The notes under the pieces were generated by a model, which saw only the letters and a list, made by a program, of their open reading frames with translations, searched no databases and was not told the DNA's origin. From the NCBI GenBank assembly GCA_013398055.1, contig VZRS01014158.1:309611-373610 (forward strand): a DNA stretch of 64,000 nt, given 5' to 3'. The translations under genes and the position numbers were made by a program. The first letter of the stretch is position 1. Every line of letters begins with the position of its first letter. Shown one piece after another: positions 26,101 through 37,000 of this stretch. Source of the DNA: Ifrita kowaldi. Taxonomy: Eukaryota > Chordata > Aves > Passeriformes > Cinclosomatidae.

Positions 26101-27190
26101 TATCTTTAGAAACCAACTTTCAGGGTCCTGAGATGTGTTCTGTGATCTCAACTCTCAGTGACTTCAAGCCAGGTAGGACAAGGCAATGGCAACTGAGGCA
26201 ATTCAATAGCTCACAAAAATCCCAAGATCCCAAATACCCTATCCCTAACCTTACAAAGAGCAACTTGCAATGACAGGTTCCTCACAGCTGATGACAGTCT
26301 GATTCCACAGTTACAAAGGGAGTTGTCAATGCACCAGCTACTGAGAACAAAAGGGTCACTGCATACTGACAGGTATGGCTTGAGCATACCAAGGGCATTA
26401 CAGCCCTTGGGCATGAAGCGGTGCTCCCTTTAGCCATCAATTCTTTCAGTGGGAGCCACGTTCATATTCTGAGACACTTTTTAGCTCACATGGCGAATGA
26501 CACAAAGTGAACACGTTTACGCTGCTGGCAGTGCACTAACAGAAGATGTCTGCTCAGGATGGTGAGTGATCACCTGCTTAGCTTTTGAGTCTCTACACGT
26601 AGTTCTCTACACCAGCTATAAGGCAGTAGGCAAATGCTTATTCTGCGGACAACTGTTTCAAGTTATAGTGTTTCTGCTAGTAGTAATTGAGTATCTTTTA
26701 ATTGTTATGGAGAACTAATGAAAAACGAAAATTAAATCTTTTAAATATAAAAAGTATTTCTGTTCATTTAAAGAAATGTTACAGATTTCAATTTCCATTA
26801 GAAATCCAGTAGTTTGGCAGAGTGAGTCAAATCCTGCTCCCACTGCTGTCAAAGACCCCACTGACTTCAGTGGGAGGAGGGTAAGACACAAGAGAGGAGC
26901 CAGTCCCTACAAGGTATGGAAAAGGCATGAGGTATGATTAAATGCGTAGGTTTTGATAAAACTGGAGCTTGGTATTTTTTTTCTGAGAGCAATGGGGCAT
27001 TATTAAACAGTGTAATGCTGAAGAAAATGCAGACTTCTTATGGAAATCTCCAAATGTCTGCTTCTCTTCTGGCTCAAGTACTCATGGTTTGGGGTCAAGT
27101 CCTGGTCAGCCTCCAACTCAAGTGTGCCAGGGGAATGGTGGCTGGCAGTGGTGGCTGTCCTTCTCCTGCTCCCTGCACCGCATCACAAGG

Positions 27191-27245
27191 ACACACACAC
27201 ACACACACACCCACCCACACACACACACCCGCACCCACACACCCC
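27191..27245. repeat. (CA)n microsatellite, interrupted; GU repeat in the SLC38A1 mRNA
   Basis: Ten perfect CA units are followed by CCCA and CCGCAC interruptions. It lies about 670 nt beyond the stop codon, inside the probable 3' UTR, so the mRNA carries a UG-rich element. Confidence 0.95.
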
Positions 27246-27912
27246 ACAGAGTCTGTTCCCAAAGCCATGGATGAACCAAGGCCTGGGGCTGGCTCCCCGC
27301 CCAAAACATCGGAGAGAAGCACCGGATTTAGGACCTACGCTTACACAGCGCTCAGTTACGCTCTTGTGGTGCTTTTCATGCCTGTATCCAGAATGCTACA
27401 CTTAACCCAGTGAGGCGAATGGTGCCTGAAACAGCAACAGAACAAACAAACCAACAAACCAGATGCATACAATTAGAGAGCAGAGTTTTGGCTAAAAGAG
27501 GGGAGAAGGATATGAATGGACAACACTCCAGCTGGAATTGACAGCAACAGGCGCTGCTGCCCTAAAGGAGCAGAGCTTGTGGCTGAAGGGCTAAGGATGA
27601 TAATGGAACAATGCAATTCATAGATGGAAGAGGGGAAACTTGTTGTCATGAATTTCTATGAGCGTTGCTCTATATAGTCTCACGGACAATTGACACAGAC
27701 TTTTTGCTGATCAGAGAGTGATATGCCTGTTGGAAGAATGGGTCTGTTTTCCACAAGAAAATACACCCATAACAGTATTTTCAGTACTGGATAATCATTA
27801 TTTGGATTTGATTTGAGTAAACTCACAAAAGGTGGAATAGACAACAGAACGGATGGTTGCGATTTTGGTGTGTAGCAAACAGGGGTATCTTCTTTTGAGA
27901 AGAAGGTGAACT

Positions 27913-28014
27913 TCAGTGGCCTTCAGCACTGCCTCCCGACTGTACCCAGTCATAGATGACCAAGGGAATGCTCACTAGGGAAAACAATACCCCCAATGCC
28001 AAGAAAAGAGAAGC
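27913..28014 (-). CDS. SLC38A1: SLC38A1 exon 16: residues 457-489, TM11, stop codon
   Basis: 102 nt of coding sequence after acceptor GTTTCAG. It encodes ASLFLALGVLFSLVSIPLVI then YDWVQSGGSAEGH and TGA at 27915-27913. Human SNAT1 ends VIYDWACSSSSDEGH, so the tail keeps its length and the final Glu-Gly-His although the serines differ. The exon continues into the 3' UTR without a break. Confidence 0.96.
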   Translation of the reverse strand, partial: ASLFLALGVLFSLVSIPLVIYDWVQSGGSAEGH

Positions 28015-31000
28015 CTGAAACAAAAAAAGGAGAGAAAATTAACAAATAAAAAGAAAAGACAATTAATTCAAGTATGTTAACTTCTCTTAAGGAGATTTAC
28101 AAGGTGATGTATCAAAGTTATCAGCTAAAATGAGCTAGCACTTCTGGTAAAGACAACACCCACAGATAATTAAACAGATTAGAGTCATTAATAATTACTC
28201 GCCGAACACCAAACTGATTTTTTTTTCTCCTTTCAATTCACTTCTTAAACACTGATCATCCCTAAAGAGGATTAAGTGAGTCTGTTTTTAGAACTGATCA
28301 GCTCTGCTCCTTCCAAAGCCTCACAGAAATCAGTATGTTCTTCCCACCAGATATGTGCTCTTTAAAGTCCAGCCCTTTTGTCATGGGATCTGTGGATGCA
28401 GCCAAAGTGAAACATGTTTTCTACCTGTCTGCTCAGAGATGAAAGGTCTGACCTTACAGTGCTTCCAGTGCATGGCCCATTAAACAGGAATACACAGGAG
28501 TGTTGCATCTTTTCAGTTGCAGCTCTCTCTGGGAAAATCTTTCCAAGGCCCATTCCTATCTGCTCATGCATGCCAAACAGCTAACATAACATTTCAGCTG
28601 GCTGCTTCACGTGGAACCACCCTAAGTCTGACTCAGGTCCATTAAAACCATGAGGAATGCTGCAAATGGAGCACTTTGCATGCTTTCTGGATCAACACAC
28701 AGAGAGAGCATGCTGGGCTGAAAGGCTTGCTGAGGTGGGCTGGAGGGGTTCCTGCACCCTGCTGACAGCTACTGCTGCTTGCCAGCCAGGGAAGTAGCTC
28801 ATCCCACAGAGAAGGGCCTCCCCAAAACACAAGATGCCGTGCATGGCATGGCCCCTCCACCAGGGGACCCCCAAAGTAAGCAAAGCAGCAGGGTGAGCAC
28901 AGCTGCCAGCTGACTGAAGCACAGGAGGAACGTAATGTAAAGGAGCTCACACATATGTTCTGATTAGGTCTGCTTTGCACCTAGCACATCATAGAGAATG
29001 ACAAGATGAAAGTGTTGCATTGATGGGAATGGAATGCATACCCAAATCCTCTGAGTCAACTTTGATCCATCCTGCTGTGTAATTTTTAAGTACAACGACG
29101 AAGGAAGAATGAAAATCAGCATATTGGCGGAAGTGACCCCTGCAAAATTCAAATGAATGAGTTTTGTCAACTGTCAGCAACAGCTAATTATTGCACTGCT
29201 GACTAGCAACTGTTTTTTATTAGTAGTACAAAACTAGGATACTGTACCTACAACTCCAAAAATATCCTTCATGGATGGGATAAAAATGACTAACAGGTTG
29301 ATGATAACCAAAAGAACGAAAGTAACCAAAACATGACGGCATAAGTCAAATTTTGTTTTTCTGGCCATCTCAAATAATGATGAACGCACCTGTAGGGAGA
29401 GAGAGAGAGAAAGTTCTCTGTCAAGAATAGTCTATGAGCCAATTCAAAGCTTCCCATGTTTATTTTAACTGGTTCTTCATGTGACAAATGCTGCACAGAT
29501 GTGTCAGAAATTCTGGGTTGCCTGATGTAATGTCCTTTGAAATACTCCCTAAAACTGTTATTTCAGGACTGTTGGTACTTGTGCATGTGCAGTAGGATAT
29601 TCCTCTCTTTTTAACATGCCTTTTCCAATCCTTCTGCACTTAAAAAGGAACTTCACCTCTGAGCCTGCTCCAGTAAAGTGATGTGAAGTAAGAGAGGAAC
29701 CTTGCAGATTCAATTTAAAACAGGAAGACCAAAAGTGATCTACTTATTTACTGCATAGAGAACTTCTCCAGAAGTTAGTGGGAGTCTGGCATCAGAAAAG
29801 ACTAATCCAAGCTCAAGCTCTTTTTGTAGCTGCAACACTGTAGTCTCAGCCACCACTGAACTGTGGTTTGAAGAAATGTGCTGTGTACAGCTGTTACCAA
29901 CTTCCAAACCATGCAGGCCTTTTTACTTACAGTGAAAAACAGCACTGGCACGGTGAGTATCACTGCCACGATCACAGCCAAGCGCACGGTCAGGATGAGG
30001 ATGTCATCTTTGCTCTGGTATTTGTGAAGCAGATCTGACTGCACATTCTCTATGGGAAAGACAGTAAGGTAAGTGTTCTGGCAAAAAGGCCATCAGTCCA
30101 CAAAAATCATTGCTTAACAACAGCCTTCTTGAACAACAAGTGATTTATCTGTAAACAAAAGAGTATGGAATGAAACATTCTTCAGTTAAAACAGCGCTTT
30201 GAACAAAATCCCAATGATCCCATTATTCCGGATTAATCCTTTGGAGGCCTGATTTAGGAATGCATCTTAATTCATGACAGCACATGTCTAATTCTAAGGT
30301 AATTTTCACTGTAGAAAAGACAACAGTGAGACATACATGAAAGCTTGCTTACATATATACATATATACAAAAATAGGTAAAGTGAAATCAGCTACTTTTA
30401 ATTGGTTCTGTGGACTTTTTTTAAAGTTTCAAATGATATAAAAATAAACACATGCACTGCAATGGCTGAACTTAATATAAACTGCAAGGTCTTGAGCTAA
30501 ATTAGTCTAAACGGCAAATAAACTTCCAGCGAAAAGCAGTGCCCCTGTTCTCAACTGAGAACAAAGCCTATCTCGGGTCAGCTCTCAGCGGGATGCTCTG
30601 ACATTTGCACTCAAATCCCTCAGCAGCTCCTCTGAGGGCTGCCAGCAGAGCCTGCAGCTCAGCTCCACACTGGCCAGCAGCCCCAGCAGCCAAGACAAAT
30701 CACAGGGGCTGCTTAACGGGGAGGTGCTGGCAATATTTTAATACAACCTCCTACCAAAATGTTTCCTTGAAGCTGTGATAAATAGTGCAGAGCAGGTCTG
30801 CGTGTACTAACCAGCAGGAAAATCAAGTTGCTGAGGGACCTAGGTGTTTGCTTTGTAATTTTTAAATATCCACAAGGAATAACCTAAGGGGGTGGCTGTT
30901 AAGCATGCCACAAAACACACTTGCTGCCCCTTTTTAGGCCCATGTTTTGTTTCTGCCTGCTAATCTTAGAAAGGTGGTAAAACATAACAGCTCTTAAAGG

Positions 31001-34000
31001 GAACTCAGTGGCCACATCTAATTTACCATCTTTGGCACTTGGTAAAACCTCACGTATTCCTGGAGGCAGAGGGATCTGTCCTGAGGCAAAATGCCTACGC
31101 TCCCCCCAGGGCGCCCTTCTGGGTAGAGACCACAGGTCAACACCACCTACGCAGTGCCTGAATCCCCACCAGGAGAAAGAAAACGCTCTCCCACCGCCCT
31201 GCAGATCAGGAGTGGGGTTTTCAAGCCGGGCACATGCACAGCTTCTGCAACACAGAGCTTACTCTGCTCCTGCAAGCACAGACTGCAACTTCTGTACCGC
31301 TCACGGGCTGCAGCCAGGTAGGAAGTGAAGGGCAAGGCTTACAGTTGAAGGTCTGTTTTCCTTTCAGCTAGATACACCACAGAGCCCAACCACACTGTGA
31401 CCTTTTAGGGGAAGAAAAACACCTCTTTTCTGTAATTCTGCAATGTAAATATAGTCATCACTGCAACACTTTTGAGAACACAGCAAACAGACAAGTACTA
31501 TTGGTGTAAAGAAGAAATGGGCACAATAAAAATACTGTTCTTACCCAGGTAAGGGTAGAGAAGAGGGTTAGAACACTGTAAGTGAACATATGAAAGGTAA
31601 GGTCTTTTCAGTCTCAAGGGGAAGAAGGAAGGAATTTTACGGAGGAATTCTATATTCCCTCAGTGTCTTTTTTGCAGCCTGTCACTGCACTGACACTGCA
31701 GAAGCCCCAGCAGAGCTCCACAGCTTCCACCTCTGGGCTCTCAGTGCTGGAGAGCAGGGATGCCTAATGTGGGGAGAGGCACACAAGACACCCCAGGGAT
31801 TCCTCCACCATTCCCCCTCAGGAGGGCCAGAAGGACGCAGCCCCTACCTCCTCCATGGACTCCAGACCCTCGTCCTTGAGGGATGTGGGAGATTCCCAGA
31901 GAGGAGCGCCACAGATCTGCCTCCTCAGATCCCTGGGGCAATCACATCAGAATCTCCTCCCTGCCAAAGCGAAGGGGTCCATGCTGATTTACACCCACTT
32001 GCTCCCTGGGGCTGCTAATTTGATGCATCTCTACGAAAATGTGTTAGATGGGAGCAGCTGGATGAGAACGGCTGATGCTGTTGTCACTTGCAGCCTATTT
32101 GTGGGTTTATTGGGAAAATTAGAACAGATGACCTCAAGTTACTTCAACACATGTATACTCAAGGCCTCATAAGCAGAATGTGAGTCTGAAAAAGCAAATA
32201 TGAGATAGGTACACTTTTGAAAAAAAAAAAGCCACATTTCATATTTACTTATTTTTTTTCTCTTGCAATTGGTGGCTCACAAGGGACAGTATCATGAATG
32301 AGGAGGTTGTAACAAAAATGTCACTTGGAATAGGGTGGAGAAGACTGATGGGTGACTCTGAGGTAAAAGGTAAACATCAGCTTTGTCACCTGTCTTGTGA
32401 CCCCTTAACGGCCCACGGAAAAAGACACTACTTTTCAACATTCTCATGATACTGGAACATGGGAGTAACTTCCTGGGCAACATTCATATTTTATCCTACT
32501 TTACTTAACAATTGTGCCTTTAGGGCATACATATTGTATCCTTTAGCGATACAACATAATTTGTTTGTTAACTGAATTGATATGCATGGAAAAAGACAGG
32601 GTGGGAGTCTCAAACACTGAGATAATCATCCTTTGGTGGCTGAGCTGGGACAACACTCAAAGCTTCCTCACCTTCACTGCCAGTTTGTTTAACCAAGACC
32701 TAAAGAGGTCAGCTCTAGGGACACAGGGAAAACATTTGGTCTGTTGCCTCTATGAAGAAAGTGTTACTAAGGAAGTGAAAAAGCTGTGATGGCCGATTTG
32801 TTACTCATTTCCTAGGACCTGCTCTCAAATCTGTCTCAATTTTTGCATGCTTCAGCCATTACCAATGCACACATCATTCAGGTGAGGACCTTGGAACAAA
32901 ATCTTAGTGGGGCCCAGCTAATCCCCAATTCTGTAGAACAAATCTCTCCCTCATATTTTGAAAATGCCTTTTGCAAATAATACTTTCACTTGTGCTTTTC
33001 ATCCACAGGGGAAAAGGAGGAAAGGATTTATAACTTCAGTATGAGAACTTTAAGGAAAATTATTTGGAAAAGTATTTTAATATAAGTGGATGGGATTTTC
33101 CTTTCCAGCTGGGATACACTATTGATTTTACATGTATCCCCTTTCTACTCTGATCAGTAAAGAACTGCATACTTACCGTAGAAAGTCAAATAGCCAAATA
33201 TGGCAGTCATAAAGTACATCAGAAACATGGCAAAAAATGAGATATTTGAAACCAACTGCATTTTTTTCTGTGAACGGCTGGAGAAAGAACAAGAAAAGAA
33301 CACATAAGAATGGTTGGTCTGGATTTTTCCACAGCTGTTTTAAAATGTATTAGGTGTTTGCATAAGCACAGTAATTCTGGGGAGACTCATGAATGCATTT
33401 TAATTTAAAACAGAAACTCACTGACAGCTGCACAAGGAAGACAAGGACTGGGGAAAAGGACCCTACTTGGGGCTTAAGTGAAAAAATAGTGGGTGCGACC
33501 TGTGGCTCTGCTCCACGTCTGTACCTGCTTAAACAGTGGAGCTGTGTGGAGAGCAGATGACCCTGAAACACTTTGGTAATTAAATTAAAAGGTCAAAATG
33601 AAGGAAGCATAAAATTATACAGAGAGAAAAAAAACCCCAAAATGTTCAGAATGACTGCAGAGAAATATTTGTGTCCCCGTGGGTAGAAAATACTGGATTT
33701 ATGCAGACCTCTAAATTTGGTTAAATGTAAACATTTACTCTTTAGATATTTATTCTGAAGTATTCACACTCCAGTATATCGACTTAAGACTTTTAAATCT
33801 ACACAAGGATGCCCTAATAGGTACCTGGAAACCTGCTCAAGTCACTTGAAATTTAAAGCACCCAGCAAGTGTCTGAGGGCAGTCATGGGTCTGACTGACC
33901 CTGACCTCTTCCTTGGGGCTCCCTCATGGCCCAGGACCCCATTGTAGCTGCCCAGGGCTGCCAGCAATATCACAGGAGGGCTGGTCTCCAGCTCCCCACA

Positions 34001-37000
34001 GCCCATCCCAGATGGAGGCGTCAATGAGACAGCAGTACCAACAAAAGTCTTTTAATATCAGTGAGACTGAAAGCGCTTCTATTTTCCTGGTACTCCCAAC
34101 AGATTTTTAGTTGCACTAACGCTGTGGAACAAACATTGTGAGCGGAACACACGCCTCTCCTATGCCAAATATCAATCGGCAGAACTTGGCTCTCCCCAGG
34201 CTGCTGTGTACTTGCAGGGAAAACTCCCAAGTATTGCATTATTCTCCACCTCCCTTGCCCCAGCCCCAGGGGCACAGTATGCCTGGGAGGCCAGATTTCC
34301 TAGCTGACAGCCACGCTTGTTGGCATGCTGGGTGTTACTAAAGCACACCTCTGAGCGGCACGAATGATTCAGAGCACCTCTGCGCTAACATTTTCCATGT
34401 AAAACAGTTCAAAACAATAAACTCTAAAAAAAAAAAAAAAAAAAGAAGGGCTTACTCTTTCAGTTCGCTGTAAATCGGGAGGACTGATGGGTGGCACACA
34501 AATGCAAAAGCAATGGTGGGCAAAGCATACACGGTCTGTTCAGAGAGAATTTCAGAAAATAAGTTAAGAAGAGGCATTTCCCCCAGTGCTGTGAAGAAAT
34601 GTTCCACGTTCAACTACCTCAGCTCCCAGCTCACTGGACTCTTCAACCGAATACTGGGAGCCTTTCTGAGAAGGCAGAAGACCTGTCAATCAGCACGTAT
34701 TTAATGAAATGTGGAAAACAGCGCGCTCTCAAGAGGAGGACAAAGCCTTTGCGTTGGTGGGTGAGTGCAGCCCTGACTGTGCTTGCAGAGCACAGAGCTG
34801 GATGCCACGCTGCTGCTGGCTTTGCCCCCTGGGATGGGTTTGCCTGCCCAGCTACTGCCACCGTTACTAGCACAGTGTCACGCGTAAAAGGGACGTGTGG
34901 TGGGTCACCGCTACGCTACCCTGCCTTGGCATGGAGAGGGGTGCGCACCCATGGTGCTAAGGCTGAAGTCCTGAAGAGGAAGCCCGTATCCAGACTGTAA
35001 GAAAAGAGAACAGGAATGCAGAACTTACAAATAAATGGATATTTCAAGGTACCAGACTGAATCCCTTAATTTCCCAGGCCAACAAAAGGACTAGGAGGGC
35101 TGTGGAGGGAGCATGCTTTTTCTTGGAGAAAAAGAAAGACCGTTATGTCACCAGGAAGCGCAGGAGGCCTCCAAGTGGGACCTCAGACCCTTCTCCACTA
35201 AGTACTCAAGTGGGTTTCAGCCCTCAGCGAAACTCCACAAATTGTATCAGTGCTCAGGCACTTCCATTCTCCTGAGGGAACAGGTATGAGCAGAGGTCAC
35301 AGGAAAAAATAGGTCCTCCTCTAAGGACAAGTCCATTCCTACATGCAGCTCTGTCCTGCCCTCTGAGATCTACTTGTGCTGGTCACAGGCATCTCTCTCC
35401 CGCACAAGACACCTATGGTGCACCCCAGGCCTAACAGATTCAGTAAATGTGCTGGTTGCTCCCCGGAGGTCCTTCCTTGCCCAGGCCTGTGCCACCTCTC
35501 CCTCACTCACAGCACAGTCCTGTTGTGGTGTATCCATCTTTAGGGATATTCAGAAGTTGCTTGGACACAGTGCTGGGTGGCCCTGCGTCAGCACAGGGGT
35601 TGGACCAGGCGACCTCCAGGTCTCTGCCAACCTTGGATGTCCTTCTATTCTGTGAAATTGTCCTGTCTCTCCTCTCACACACTGAAGTTGCTAAAATGAC
35701 TGGCAAATTTTTGCCTTGAGGGCAAACCTCTGGAGTTCAGCTCCAGGGTGCCTAATTCAGATGGACTGATCCTTCTGAGGTGCCTCTATCGGCTCTGAAG
35801 CAAATGCTGACACTCACTGCAGAACAAGACTACCCTTCAATGCTTTCTGAAATATACCTACACCTAAGCTGCTGTCGCACACCAAATTAACTAATTCTTG
35901 GTCCATCACGCCGGATATGGGGTGATGGCTACCCCTAACTAAAGAAAAGTGCTTTGACTGGCTTCTTCAACTGAAGCTGGCGGGTTAAATTTAAAATAAA
36001 ATTACTTTTTGCACACCTCTGCTATAAATGTGCATTCCCTATGAATGCAACTAAGACCCTGAGGACCACGCCCTGGATAAGGTGCTGTTTTACTGGGAGC
36101 ACTGCATCCCAGCACAGCTGACAGGAACCATCCTCCTGCTCCCACAGTTACAGACAGCTGCTTTCTCACATTCTCTTAGACCAACTTTTTCTGCAGCTGT
36201 GTGGTGATGGAGGGCAGCATCCAGCTGAAAGGCAACCAAATATTTACTGGATTATCTTTCGGCCATATCCTTTTCACAATCCAGTTCACCGCATGGCTAC
36301 ACAAACACGTACTCTGTTACACAGAAGTTTTTTCTTGTGTGCAGAAGGACAGAGATTACTTCTGGGCTTTGGATGCAGGTGTGGCTTACTCAGTCTCTAC
36401 TGAACAACAGCCTAGAGGCACAGTTGCAGCATGGATAGTAAGCAGCAGTGGAAAGGAAAAATCTCCTCAATAAAGCATTTATTGCCCAGTGGTAGCTCGG
36501 GCTCATAGCCTTAACACATCTACTGCTGGGGCAGGACAAGACTGCAAGGAGGCACATTCACCACGGCATCTCCGTGAGACTGGGCAGGGAGACCCGCTGT
36601 GCATTCACCACTGGATCACAAGTGGAACCATGGAGAATCAGGCCCTTTGGGGATGCTGATCAGAATAAGAACATGGGGTGTAGGTGCATATATTATGTGA
36701 ATTAAAAGTAAGTATTATAAAAAGAAACATACCTTGGAATTAAAGATAACATACTTTGGCTTACACATATGTTCATGTGCTGAGCTATTTGATACGATAG
36801 GTGATGTTGCATTTAGCCCTTGTCCATCACAGGGAATTTGAAACTTCTTGTAAATAACCTAGAGTAAGAGCAGAAGATAGCTAATAGCTAAAATAATAAT
36901 AAAAAGCAAATTAAAATTAAAATATCAGTGAAATTGTGGACATCCTGGCAATATCAGCAATAGTGTGGCCAGCAGGACTAGGGAAGTGATCATTTCCCTG

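Larger units (their letters stand above)
21750..27912 (-). other. SLC38A1: probable 3' UTR of SLC38A1, about 6.1 kb
   Basis: No splice site is needed after the stop codon, and no other gene is seen until AATAAA hexamers on the minus strand at 21805-21800 and 21773-21768. The last 600 nt have the AT-rich look of a conserved 3' end. Human SLC38A1 mRNA is also known for a 3' UTR of several kb, which fits. Other minus-strand AATAAA candidates are at 24838-24833, 23232-23227, 23105-23100 and 22898-22893. The extent is inference: cleavage could occur earlier, or several sites could be used. Inside are a TG repeat (27191-27245) and a C-rich tract (25029-25066, mRNA sense). No coding frame here looks real. 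Confidence 0.6.

Noticed and set aside
26934..27413. 159-codon plus-strand open frame
   Set aside because: It runs across the CA microsatellite (His-Thr repeats), lies opposite the SLC38A1 3' UTR and has no recognisable domain. A repeat without stops explains its length.
31590..32018. 142-codon plus-strand frame in intron 12
   Set aside because: It is antisense within an intron, of mixed composition, and no similarity is recognised.
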